Shown here one piece after another: positions 22,871 through 32,785 of a stretch of DNA of 64,000 bases (the first letter of the stretch is position 1; every line of letters begins with the position of its first letter). The DNA is from Fragilaria crotonensis. Lineage: Eukaryota; Bacillariophyta; Fragilariophyceae; Fragilariales; Fragilariaceae. The stretch spans positions 18,013-82,012 of the forward strand of contig JAKSYS010000233.1 of the NCBI GenBank assembly GCA_022925895.1, read 5' to 3'. Position numbers and translations under genes: made by a program. The notes under the pieces were generated by a model. That model had not been told where the DNA came from and searched no databases. It was given only the letters and a program-made list of their open reading frames with translations.

Positions 22871-23642
22871 ATGTCGGATCCGACGAAACCGAATGGAGGC
22901 GACAACAGCGCGTTGTACGTTGGTCTTGTTGTGGGTGTCCTTGTCTTTTATGCCGTTTGTGCCATTATTCGTTGTTCCTTGGTGAAACGAGCAATGACGC
23001 GGGAACGTGTGCGACTAGCGGAACGGCGTGCTGCCCTTCGGGCAGTTCGAGAGGAATTGCAAGTCCGCAACGCCGAGGGATTGGGACGACAAGATATCCT
23101 GTGGCATGCGCGAGTTTTGACAATACTCTTCCCGGAGAAGTTACAGTCACTGAGACTGTTACCACGATGGACGATGCAGTAACAGCAACAAGTGCTGTTG
23201 CTGCTGATGCACATCATTTGATGTATGATCCGGAGACTCAACGATATCATTGGACAGATGAATTCCTTGCGGATCCCACCATTCAAACCTGTTCCATTTG
23301 TATGGAACCTTTTGGTACGCCATGCGAGTGTCTGTTGTTTCTCCAATCAAAATAGGAAACTTATCGTGGTTTCTCACTAATGTTTTTTTTTCACACGTTG
23401 CTGTTGCAGAGCAAACCGACGATGTGGTGACTGGTAGATGTGTCCACTCATATCACTACGATTGCATGATGAGTTGGTTGGACACAAAGCTCTATAAAAA
23501 TGATTGTCCCTACTGTCGCCAAGAATTGTGGACAGCGTCAGTGTATGATGAAATTTTGCGCCAACTTAAAGAAGCGGACAAGGATGTTCATGTGGCAACA
23601 CCTGCACATTGCAACGAACAAGAGACTTTGGGACGTCAATGA
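22871..23642 (+). CDS. RING gene E: divergent membrane RING-H2 protein, frame break in linker
   Basis: Starts MSDPTKPN at 22871 (an in-frame ATG also exists at 22859). Hydrophobic segment ALYVGLVVGVLVFYAVCAII, then a basic helical stretch. At about 23132 the frame must shift by one missing base: CTC TTC CCN GGA GAA would give the family motif LFPGE, but only three C are present. The next frame carries LMYDPETQRYHWTDE and CSIC, then an intron 23315-23409, then CVHSYHYDC and CPYC to the stop at 23642. The first intron found in genes A-D is absent. The loop between the last zinc pairs is short (13 residues). Probable E3 ubiquitin ligase if the frame is really continuous. Confidence 0.72.
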
Positions 23643-23937
23643 GAATTCGCTCTCCAACTGCGTGCACCGTTAGCAGATCCTGTGTCCGTCCAAAACCTTT
23701 CACAATTTACGGTTTTGACCTGTTGACATCTGCACCTCGGGAGTCGGGATTCGGGAGTGTCTCACTTAGGGATTATGGGTGATGGAACCGATTCGAATCG
23801 TGTCACAGATTATTTTGAAACGTCTTGCTCAGATGTGGATGCGTTTTGAGCTTCAGCTCTGCATTTCGTGTCCGCCTTGTTTTCGCCTCACAACGTTTTT
23901 AACATCGTTAACGACCATCGTGTTGCTGACTTCCACC

Positions 23938-24672
23938 ATGTCCGACGTTAATCTCCCATGCACGAGCTGTAACGATGACACCGCCATCATGCTGTTTATC
24001 AAGCGTGCGCTCATATTGGTGCTATGTTTTATCTTCTACTGTTTGCTCCTTTGTTGCTTTACGTGCAGTGCCGTTCGTCGGCAACAAACGGCAGCAGAGG
24101 TTGAAATCTCTTCCAAGGACGACAACATTCGTAATCAAATCTTGGCAATCATCTTTCCAGGACAACAGGTGCGGAACCTTCATTGCTAGCAACACCATCA
24201 GCTTCAAGACAAGACTACTAGCTCACACTTTGCTATTTCTACAGCGAGGCGGTGAAACGAGGACCGTGAATGTCGATGAAGAGTGCCAGAGCTCCAACGA
24301 AACGGACGACCATGGTGAAGACGAACATTGTTGTTCCATCTGTCTCGATAAGTTCGGTAAGATCATGTCCGTCGACAGGAGGTACGATGGTGCTGCCTGG
24401 ATTTACTGTCTCACGATTGTTGTCGCGTCAACGTAGACCCTGAAGACTTGGTCACTATGAGCGCATGCTCTCATGAGTTCCATCGCGATTGTTTATTATT
24501 GTGGGCAAAAACCAAGGACGGATGTCCCTACTGTCGTCAGCCACTGTGGGACCAAGCGACATACGATTCAACCAAGAAAGAAATCCTCGATCTGGCGATG
24601 CACAAGGACTCAAGCGACAACACTCAGAGTGAACGTAGTAATGACGAATCTCATACCAGGACGGAAGCGTGA
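23938..24672 (+). CDS. RING gene F: divergent membrane RING-H2 protein
   Basis: Exons 23938-24168, 24245-24356 and 24437-24672, intron phases 0 and 1 as in the family, about 192 residues. The start MSDVNLPC is chosen by similarity to gene E; the frame is open upstream to 23779. Residues 16-41 are hydrophobic (ALILVLCFIFYCLLLCCFTC). The linker is NIRNQILAIIFPGQQ. Exon 2 is acidic and ends with CSIC; exon 3 gives CSHEFHRDC and CPYC. The short spacing before CPYC is like gene E and unlike A-D. Starts about 300 bp after gene E ends. Predicted membrane-bound E3 ubiquitin ligase. Confidence 0.8.
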
Positions 24673-25238
24673 ACCAGTCTCGTTGTGGTTGGATTTACAA
24701 TCACGAGGTTGTTGTGGACTACCCAGCAGCATTGACGAGTAACATAATCGGCAACATTTCCGTCACAATTGGCTCAACGCCACTCTGTAGCAGCATACAG
24801 GGAAACGTTGGAAAATCGGATTACGCGACATCGCAACGACTGCACAGGCTGGAAATTCTTTCCGTCGCTAACTTATATTGTAGGACCGAGCATCACATCA
24901 TTACGCATGACCCGACTCCTGTATGTTGACCAAGTCATCAGTCGAGATGGAGCTGCCGCTGTAGGCTGTATGTTTGTCAATTGTGGCGGCGAGACAGGCA
25001 AACCTACTTCGTCGCTACCCCTTTTTTCACGAATCCATTACACAACGCGACCCAACCCTTCAAATAATGAAGGTCGCGACACACCTGTTCACAACGTGAC
25101 TTTGATTCACTCGTTGTGGTGCGGTATGGCGCTAGATATGCCAATGCATTCCATTCAAGAAAAGAATCGATCCAACGATGGCAAAGGCCAATTCTAGCTT
25201 TTCGAAATAGATAAACGTATACACTATCATAGTTAAAA
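24673..25238. other. Intergenic between RING gene F and the CaaX protein gene
   Basis: No supported gene. Convergent 3' ends of RING gene F and the minus-strand acidic gene meet here. ORFs at 24769-25197 and on the minus strand have no domain character. Confidence 0.45.
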
Positions 25239-25458
25239 TGTACCTCTAGAGGATGACGCAATCCACACATCCACCCTGGTTGAAATGAGCTGCATCATCA
25301 AAAACTCGATCCTCATAGAGTGGCGATTGATCTGACAGTCGTTTCAGAAATGTTCCTCTACAGGATGACGCAATCCACACATCCGCCCTTGTTGAAATGC
25401 ATTGCATCGGCATCGACTCGATCCTCATAGTGTGGCGATGGTTCTGACAGTACCTCAT
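25239..25458. repeat. Tandem duplication of the 3' coding end of the CaaX gene
   Basis: About 105-110 bp occur twice in direct orientation, approximately 25239-25341 and 25350-25458. The second copy is the last coding segment of the acidic gene plus its stop. The first copy lies just past that stop and still encodes PLYEDRVFDDAAHFNQG followed by GCVDCVIL and a stop on the minus strand. Divergence is moderate, yet the CaaX-encoding end is kept in both. Confidence 0.8.
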
Positions 25459-27637
25459 CTTGCGAGAGCAAATCGCTCGGCCTTTCGGGTTCGACGTCAA
25501 CGAATCGAACTAACGCCTTTGATTTTGTGCGAGTGTAATCCACTGTAGTGATAGTGACAACATTTGTGCCCTTGACGCTTTCAGCATCTCTTGCCGCATA
25601 TTTGTCGTCGACATCCTCGTCGCCCATAACATCGTGACTAATCGCGTATCGGTCGTGAATTTCGTCCTCACCATGAGGTGTGTCAGGACCCGTGAATACT
25701 GGCATTGTAAATGCGTCCACGTCGATTGCTAGAATATGCTCCACGTCGCGTTCCGACTCGGGCTTCACTGGCGCGACGTGAAAATTTATCTTACCAGCGT
25801 TGCTCGTTATCTCGCCGTCCGCCACTTGTGCAGGACCATCTTCGTCATGCGCTGCTGGTGTTGAGACTTGTGGTTCTTCAATCGACCCCACCTCAATCAA
25901 TAATGGATCAACCTCGACGGCCGTCGCGTCCACTTCGACGTCCTCTTCATTTTTTTCGACTGCGTCCACGTCGATTGCTAAAATATGCTCCACGTCGCGT
26001 TCCGACTCGGGCTTCTCTGGTTCCACGTCAAAATAAACCTGACCAGCGTTGCTCGTCATCTCGTCGTCCACCACCAGTGCAGGACCATCTTCACCATGCG
26101 TTGTTGGTGTTGAGACTTGTGGATCTTCAATCGACTCCTCCTCAATCAATAATGGATCAAACTCGACGGCCGTCGCGTCCACTTCGACGTCCTCTTCAAT
26201 TTTTTCAACTGACGGCAATACTGCATCTTTAGTTTCTTTGTGGATAGGTGAGAGGGCAAGAAGAGCCCTGATGGTAGCCTCAACGTCTGGATCAATCTCA
26301 GTAGCATCAAACTCATGGACGTCTCTGATTGAAACCTCGGGATTTGAGGACTGTTCAGTCTCGTCCAAGTGACATTCACCAACGCCTCGTACCAAGACCG
26401 TCAACTCAGCAGGATCCTCAGCATCTTGGAGGACTTCAGTTGTTGTTGCCGCTTTCACATCAAGCTCTGCAGGAGAGTCGGTGATTCCATCCAGAATCGG
26501 ATAGTGCGAGATCATTTCGCTCTGCGTTTCTGGCTCTCTAACATCTGCGACGTCGACATTTTCTACGAGAGTCTGATCCGTCATATCCCATGGAGAAAGC
26601 TCAACAGGTGCATTCTCAACCACCAGTACCGCAAGGGTATCCTCCACATCAGAAACTGCTGGATCCTCCGCGGCTACCATGAACGGAGGTTCGTAGTCCA
26701 AGGCGATACCTGTCTTTGGAGCTGACACAGTAGTCTCGTTAGCAAAGGAAAGAATGTCGGTTAAAGGGTCTTCAATTGCGACCACTGAATGAGTCGTGCT
26801 AAATTCCGATGGGACATCTGTCTCACCCTTAAGATCTGGAACACTGTTCTCTTCAACAAAAGGAACTGCGTCGTCAGAATCCTGGACAGGATCTGATGCT
26901 GATTTCTCCTCAACAAAAGAAAGAAGAATTTTCGCAGTATCCAGAACCGGATCTGATGCTTGGTTCTCCTTAGTCAAATGAGTAGCGTCGTCAGAATCCT
27001 GAACTGGGGCTAATGATGTGTTCTCCTCAACCAGAGGATAAGCATCGTTGAAATTCTGAACAGGCACATCCTCAGCGGGATCCTCGATCATGGAAACGAT
27101 ATCCGACACAGGTGCCACGTCAGGAACGCTATCTAGTTCCATAACATCGGCTTTTGGGTGGAATACTGCCACCTCAGCTTCGAGAATGACAATTGAGCGA
27201 ACATCATCTGTTGCGGTATCCTCAAATCCCATCTCGGCATGTGCGTCCATGCCCGCCTCCCCAGTGGCTTCGATGGATTGCGACGAAAGAGCAGCAACGG
27301 GATGATCCGCTTTCCCTGTCGCATCAGTGACAGCATCTTTTGACTCGGCTACGCAATGCGCATCATAGGCACTAGTGCTAAGCATATTCCCTTCTTGCTG
27401 ATCTGTGGCGACGATAACTATAGGATTTTCCAATTCTGTGCCTTGCACCGTATCAGTATGAGGACGCATTTTTGATTCGTCGCAGTCATCGTGAGATGCA
27501 GAGTCGGTATCAGAGCTTACCGATGGCGTCGAGCCATCCACACTTTGAGCGAAGAACGCCTCTTCATCAGTTGTTAGGTTTCCCATTAGATTCTCGAGAG
27601 GAAACTGCTCTGCTGGTGTATGCATCATGGTCGACAT
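25358..27637 (-). CDS. Acidic repeat protein with C-terminal CaaX motif, 759 aa
   Basis: One long open frame starting MSTMMHTPAEQFPLENLMG. It is very rich in Asp, Glu, Val, Ala and Ser, has no membrane segment or signal peptide and is probably largely disordered. Repeated phrases such as DPVQDSDDA, PLVEEN and ESERDVEHILAIDVDA occur; an 83-residue block (EEDVEVDATAVE through AIDVDA) is present twice in tandem. The last residues are GGCVDCVIL: CVIL is a CaaX box, and X = Leu favours geranylgeranylation by GGTase-I; the second Cys three residues upstream could be palmitoylated. This suggests membrane attachment by lipid. I do not recognise the family. A second copy of the tail lies just downstream. 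Confidence 0.78.
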   Translation of the reverse strand: MSTMMHTPAEQFPLENLMGNLTTDEEAFFAQSVDGSTPSVSSDTDSASHDDCDESKMRPHTDTVQGTELENPIVIVATDQQEGNMLSTSAYDAHCVAESKDAVTDATGKADHPVAALSSQSIEATGEAGMDAHAEMGFEDTATDDVRSIVILEAEVAVFHPKADVMELDSVPDVAPVSDIVSMIEDPAEDVPVQNFNDAYPLVEENTSLAPVQDSDDATHLTKENQASDPVLDTAKILLSFVEEKSASDPVQDSDDAVPFVEENSVPDLKGETDVPSEFSTTHSVVAIEDPLTDILSFANETTVSAPKTGIALDYEPPFMVAAEDPAVSDVEDTLAVLVVENAPVELSPWDMTDQTLVENVDVADVREPETQSEMISHYPILDGITDSPAELDVKAATTTEVLQDAEDPAELTVLVRGVGECHLDETEQSSNPEVSIRDVHEFDATEIDPDVEATIRALLALSPIHKETKDAVLPSVEKIEEDVEVDATAVEFDPLLIEEESIEDPQVSTPTTHGEDGPALVVDDEMTSNAGQVYFDVEPEKPESERDVEHILAIDVDAVEKNEEDVEVDATAVEVDPLLIEVGSIEEPQVSTPAAHDEDGPAQVADGEITSNAGKINFHVAPVKPESERDVEHILAIDVDAFTMPVFTGPDTPHGEDEIHDRYAISHDVMGDEDVDDKYAARDAESVKGTNVVTITTVDYTRTKSKALVRFVDVEPERPSDLLSQDEVLSEPSPHYEDRVDADAMHFNKGGCVDCVIL
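25713..26210 (-). repeat. 249-bp in-frame tandem duplication in the acidic gene
   Basis: The units 25713-25961 and 25962 to about 26210 both begin with the plus-strand string gcgtccacgtcgattgct and encode the duplicated 83-residue block. The period is a multiple of three, so the frame is kept. Confidence 0.85.
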
Positions 27638-27984
27638 GATGCGTTTTGTCGAACAGAGGTTATGCAGATGAATGTTTGAAGTGCAAAAAATGAGATATTA
27701 TTCGTGGGATAAACATGTGTATTGTTTTTCTTAAACAATGGTCACTAAATGTCAGTTTAATTGGTTCGAAAGGTCGCTGAATGGGTTTGTTTTCCGTTGA
27801 TAGCAGTTATAGGACATCGGACACACTGAAAGGCCATTTATCCTTATGTAGAAAGAAGACCGAAGGGGCTGGCCGGCGTGACAAAAGGAAACGGTTTGTT
27901 CGAAACGTGTATAGTATGCCTCTCATTTCGTATGTGGCATTGGCACTATGGCGCTGGGGTAGGTAAACTACCATGTACTCGTAC
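27638..27984. other. Spacer upstream of the acidic gene
   Basis: Probable promoter region of the minus-strand CaaX gene. No gene or clear motif. It ends at the target duplication of the retrotransposon. Confidence 0.4.
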
Positions 27985-28002
27985 TGTATTCTGTAGACCG
28001 TA
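27985..28002 (+). repeat. 5' target site duplication of non-LTR element
   Basis: TGTATTCTGTAGACCGTA, identical to 32768-32785. Bases on either side differ between copies. Confidence 0.82.
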
Positions 28003-28204
28003 CACACAATTTCTTTTTTTGCGTTTTTACATTAATAAGAGCATGATTAAAGGCAAAGTGAATTATCAGATCAACTGACGTAATTCTGACGTTCCATAAC
28101 GTCCTTTCATCAACATCGGTTATATTCAGGGGAGGGGCTGGCGTTAAGGCTTCTTCTGGAAATTGCATCATTTAAGGGAGAATCCATTAAAAATATCAAA
28201 TTTT

Positions 28205-28710
28205 CGCGGTGTCAAGCACAAGGACAGGTAACGAACGAGAACAAGCAACGAACGCACAAACGACGACGACAATCTACGATCAACGCGACGACGATGACAA
28301 AAACAACGAGCAATGAACAACTACAAGCAACGAACAAGCGATGACGACAACACGGACAATCAATGAACGAACAACGACGACAACGACGACGAGCAACGAA
28401 CAAACAAACCAATGATGATGACGACTTGCACGAACGAATCAACCAACAACAATGGCGACATGCAACGAATGACGTCAACGTCGACAAGGTATGACAAAGA
28501 TGACAAGCAACGAACAAACCAACCAACAACGATGATGACATGCAACGAATGACGACAACGACAAGTTACGAACAACGACAGCAAGCATCGAACAAACAAA
28601 CAAATAACGTCAAGCGACAACGAATGACAACAACGACAAGCAACGAACGACAACACCGACAAGTAACAGACAAATGAGCGATGACGACAACGACGAAGAA
28701 CGACACAAAC
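28205..28710. repeat. Degenerate CAACGA/GACAACG simple-repeat tract
   Basis: About 500 bp made almost wholly of variants of gacaacgac, aacgaacaa and caagcaacga. It lies in the leader of the non-LTR element. Minus-strand ORFs here (Cys/Leu/Ser/Val-rich) are artefacts of the repeat. Confidence 0.8.
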
Positions 28711-28985
28711 TTCCAAGGGTTTGTAGCACGAGCAAGTATCATGACTACTAGCACTAGTAGATAATCATGCGTGTTATTTTTATTCAAGCCTCTCGCAACA
28801 ATTACATTTTCTGCGTTATTAGTGATTGCCGGTCCCCTCTTGGATTTCTCAACAGCCGCAAGAGCAGTGATGCAGTCACCAGTCGGTGTTGTTGTTCCTG
28901 TATGGTGGTGGAATATTGGAGGAGCTATGGGCGGTTCGGTCGACAGGCAGGCTGCCAGTGCGATTTGATATCATTTGATATCATT

Positions 28986-29025
28986 TGATCAGACATCAAA
29001 TCGACCTCGATTTGATGTCAGATCA
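28986..29025. repeat. Inverted repeat in element leader
   Basis: Arms 28986-29004 (tgatcagacatcaaatcga) and 29007-29025 are reverse complements over 19 bp with one mismatch and a two-base centre. Further tttgatatca and atcaaatttt words surround it. It could fold into a stable hairpin in the RNA. Confidence 0.75.
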
Positions 29026-29295
29026 AATTTTATCAAATTTTATCTTTTGCCCGGCCAGCGCGGTCCCTCCGGAGATTTGATAATTCACCCTTAAATGGTG
29101 CCTTTTTCCGAAGTACAGCAGGTTTCGCGCCGGCAGGGCATTTGATAATAGTTGATGTTTCCCCTTTAATGATGCTCTAAGGTTCTGTCCTTCACCCGTA
29201 TCTACGTAAAGTAATAGTAAGCTTCGAGTACCCAACCATGGTGAACGCCGCCTCAGCCCCCTCCCTGTCCCGCTCCTCCTCCACCCCCTCCCAAC

Positions 29296-30057
29296 ATGAC
29301 GCATCCTCGTTTTAGTTTCGACATTAACGAATGGTTGCCGTCGCCAGTCCTTTACGGCCGCACTCCTGACGAAAAAGAACATATCTACAGACGACGTGCC
29401 AATGATGCATTATTCCGTCAAAACGCAACACCAGAAGCTTGGTATCGTTACGTTACGCTGGGATATTATGCCGTCGATGATGGACAAATCTTCGAACAAG
29501 AATGGAACCGCTCTAGAGAGAATTCTGTTCGCATTCATCAGCTCATTTGGTACAACTACCTATATCATATCGATCGAGACATGGATATTCCACCAAAACT
29601 GGACTCATGGGCTACCCAGATCTCTCAACAGGCACTCCAACAACTGGACCCCAACTCATTGATGATGGACACTTTGAGACTCACTTGGAAACAAACAATG
29701 GAAAAGTTTGACTCAGAGAAGAAGACCGCTGAATGGATTCCAGTATCCGGGCGCACAAACCGTGCCAATCGCAGATCTCCATCTCCCACGTCTCCTTCCC
29801 CATCATCAACACCCACACGTGCTCAAGTCTCACCCTCGAGAATGCTACAACATCTCAACCTTGACCACAACGCTGCTCAGACGTCCACAAATCAGGAAAC
29901 GCCTAGGATCTCGCACGATCTTCGAGACAAACCCGTCAACAATATTTCCGATACTCCAATCGATCCAGCACCAGTTCCTCCAGAAGACCATAGGATGGAA
30001 GAGGCTTCAGATTCTGGACAATCGGACAAGATGGTTGAGTTTCCGGTTAATGGCTGA
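29296..30057 (+). CDS. Non-LTR ORF1, 253 aa
   Basis: Starts MTHPRFSFDINEWLPSP. The N-terminal 150 residues are globular, with many Trp and Tyr (WYRYVTLGYYAVDDG, LIWYNYLYHIDRDMD). Then comes a Ser/Pro/Thr-rich basic linker (NRANRRSPSPTSPSPSS) and an acidic tail. No zinc knuckle is visible. By position it is the RNA-binding or nucleocapsid-like ORF1; that is inference. Its stop overlaps the probable start of ORF2 within ATGGCTGA. Confidence 0.65.
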   Translation: MTHPRFSFDINEWLPSPVLYGRTPDEKEHIYRRRANDALFRQNATPEAWYRYVTLGYYAVDDGQIFEQEWNRSRENSVRIHQLIWYNYLYHIDRDMDIPPKLDSWATQISQQALQQLDPNSLMMDTLRLTWKQTMEKFDSEKKTAEWIPVSGRTNRANRRSPSPTSPSPSSTPTRAQVSPSRMLQHLNLDHNAAQTSTNQETPRISHDLRDKPVNNISDTPIDPAPVPPEDHRMEEASDSGQSDKMVEFPVNG

Positions 30058-31393
30058 CGGGACACACCGCATTACTATTTGTTGGACTGTAGATGGAGAC
30101 GTCAAACAGCTGGAAGGTACACCCCATCTTTTGTATTCTGAAATCCATCATTCTCTCTTGGGTCTCCTATTCGATACTCATGACGGAATGCTGCATCCCT
30201 GGAAAAACACCGCGGCGTACATTGCACAGCCAGTATTGCAAGTTCCAACAGACGATTTAATTCACTTCATAACTCCCAATATCACCACCATAGCGAAGTC
30301 ATCTCAAATCATCTTTGCGATCCGATTCGGGTTTACCCCAAAACACCCACGTGCTTGGCGTAAAAAGGATACAACCAAAGAAACCATGATGCTCAACAAG
30401 GTCAAGATTCAAGTGTCGAATTCTACGAGTAATTGTGGTGACTCTGTAACCGCTGGCTACATCTTGCTCAAGCACCCAAAGATGACGCACAAAACGTGGT
30501 ATCTGGAATTTTTGAGACAACAAGTGCCTAAAGAGACGCCGTATTTCGACCTTCAGCTCCAGCACAAAACACCAGTGGGTCAATCGATCAGTCATATAGC
30601 GGTACTGTGCGGAGTTCCGACGGCGGCACCAATTCGACTTAGCACGGAGAATCTACTCCAGAATATTCCATGGGGAGATACGCTGGCATCAATAGATCCA
30701 ACACATACCAGATTTTATGGAATGAATGCTAGTAATGGAATTCAGCTCGATAGAGAAGGAGGTCAATTTACCGAGTACTGTAAGCTCCACGCAGAGACGC
30801 AGGCAGACATTAGCGGAATCCAAGAACACAATTTGGATACAACACAACCGAGATTGCGAAGAATTATGTACGACACCGTGCGGAAGCATTGGAAACGTAG
30901 CACGTTTTCCCATGCTAGCACGCCGATTACATTTGCAAGCCCTTATAAACCAGGAGGCACACTCCTTTTATCAACGGATAGCATCATTGGCCGAGTCGTG
31001 GATCATGGCTCAGATACTTGGGGTAGGTGGGCGTATCAAAGTCTGCAAGGGCGTCAACGTATAAAAGTTACGTTCATATCGGCGTATCAAGTGGAGCAGA
31101 AAGAAAAGATAGCGAGCCTCGCAGCGTCAGCGTCAATGGACGATCAACACAAAGCTAAGATCCTTCGGAATATTCGAGTCTCAGAGGCCATCAAACGAGT
31201 CTATGACAAGATTCGCGCCTTCCGTAACACAAACACTCCAAAAGGCATCACACAAGTTGAAATCCCGCGGAGTTTTGGCATCAGTTTGCATTATACATCA
31301 CATCATGATCTATACCATGATGCGGGTTCCATTCAGGACAAATGGCATGCGACAACAAAGCCATTGTTCAACAGGTCCAGCCATTCTTTCTGA
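30050..31393 (+). pseudogene. Non-LTR ORF2 N-terminal part with APE-type endonuclease
   Basis: Probable start ATG at 30050, overlapping the ORF1 stop by eight bases; the frame is also open upstream to 29708. The first 200 residues are of unknown type. Then RFYGMNASNG and ADISGIQEHNLD (catalytic Glu) mark an endonuclease/exonuclease/phosphatase domain, continuing through PYKPGGTLLLSTDSIIG and FISAYQV. After about residue 345 the D-x-N and SDH motifs are missing and a basic helical piece follows; the sequence is truncated by deletion. A TGA ends it at 31393, but the same frame stays open afterwards into the RNase H remnant. Confidence 0.72.
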
Positions 31394-32698
31394 TACACTC
31401 ATCTGACGAACATCATCCCGTACAGCCCGCAACCGTGCATCTGGACCCCTCTCCCAGAATGGGATGTCTTGAATGAAATATATCACACAGTTAGACATAC
31501 ATGGTGTCACACAACCCTCGAACACATAAAGGGCCATCAAGACAAAGACACAGCGGTAAATGATCTTCCATTGCTAGCCCAACTTAATATTGAGGCAGAC
31601 CAGCTTGTTGCAGGCCACCATCAGCAGATCCTCCCCGATCCGTCTCCTCGCGCATATTTGATGGAACACACAGGTGCACATTTCCATTTATCGACAGGCA
31701 CAGTTACTTCACAGTACGATCCAACTATTCGACGCGCATACACCAACCCCATGAGTGTCTCATACTTGCAAGCTCGTTTTCAGTGGACACCAGAGGTCTT
31801 CGCATCAATTCATTGGGGGGCGCATGGCACCGCACTCCGCGGCCAAAGAGTATCTCATGTTCACTTCACCAAACTCGTGTATGATTTGCTTCCCACCAAT
31901 AAACTTCTACATCGCTACAACAGCAGCAGCCATACCTCGAAATGCCCATGTTGCGACCTTCAAATTGACGAGACGCGCGACCATTTATTACAATGCTCGG
32001 CAACAGACGCATGGCGAGAATCGTTCCTGACATCCCTTCGCAAACGATGTGGAGAACTGAACACCTCTCCTCGGTTACAAGAATATTTGTTTGTCACTAT
32101 CAGAACCTGGTTAACAGACGGCGAAGTTCGGGCCGTCGACGGATTTCCAAGGGCCTTCCAGCAATTGACAGAGTCTCAATCCGCCATCGGGTGGCGGCAC
32201 GTGTTCAGCGGCCGATTTAGTGTGCAGTGGGCAATAGCTCAAAGTTGTCATCTCGAGCAGGAAGATGTGGATCAGCCGACGACAGCTGGAGTTCAATGGC
32301 TAGTTGAAATCATCACGACAATATGGCAGCAATGGCGCGAACTCTGGAAACATCGGAACAATATCGTTCATGGGAAAGATGAGGCAGCCCAGCATCAGAT
32401 ACAGAAGAGAATTCTCGAGAATCGGATCCATAAAGTTTATGAGTTGAAGCATCGCGTCGAACCGAGCCTCAAACACGTCTTTACCTCCACGGCACAATAT
32501 CACATCGACAAAGGCAACACACACATGACAAATTGGTTGGCAGTACACGAACTAGCTGCTATAGAAAGTGAAGCAAAGGCTACCTCACGCGCAATACAGG
32601 GCACTCGCTCTATTCTCTCGTACTTCGGCGGCGGCGGTGGCACAGTACCAAGTTTAAAAAAAAGTCACCTGCAAGTCTTCTCTCAGACTTGCATGTGA
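31394..32698 (+). pseudogene. Non-LTR ORF2 C-terminal remnant: RNase H end and zinc knuckle
   Basis: In frame with the endonuclease part across a single TGA. LEHIKGHQDKDT followed by LNIEADQLVAG is the last part of an RNase H domain (final Asp). Then comes CPCCDLQIDETRDHLLQC, a CCHC knuckle also present in the other non-LTR elements of this window (57051-58466). The remainder is helical with conserved Trp residues. No catalytic RT motifs are present anywhere in the element. Confidence 0.75.
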
Positions 32699-32767
32699 CC
32701 GTGCGGGTCGATTCCGGGTACCTCCTGGCTAATGCTGGCAGCACGTTAATTTTGAGATATGTTTTTT

Positions 32768-32785
32768 TGTATTCTGTAGACCGTA
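32768..32785 (+). repeat. 3' target site duplication of non-LTR element
   Basis: TGTATTCTGTAGACCGTA, identical to 27985-28002. Confidence 0.82.

Larger units (their letters stand above)
28003..32767 (+). mobile_element. Non-LTR retrotransposon, internally deleted (no reverse transcriptase)
   Basis: An 18-bp target duplication frames this 4765-bp segment, as produced by target-primed reverse transcription. Inside are a 1.3-kb leader with CAACGA-type simple repeats and a hairpin, ORF1 (29296-30057), an ORF2 start with an endonuclease domain (30050-31393), then directly the end of an RNase H domain and a zinc-knuckle region (to 32698). The reverse transcriptase and most of RNase H are missing, so it is a deletion derivative that needed enzymes in trans. 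The 3' end has a T-rich tail rather than poly(A). The long leader might include an older insertion; the matching 18-mers are the main evidence for unity. Confidence 0.78.

Noticed and set aside
23125-23165. Short intron (GTTTTG...TTACAG) to repair RING gene E
   Set aside because: It would be 37 bases, leave the wrong frame and delete the conserved FPG motif.
28212-28716. Cys/Leu/Ser/Val-rich minus-strand ORFs
   Set aside because: Produced by reading the CAACGA simple repeat in reverse.
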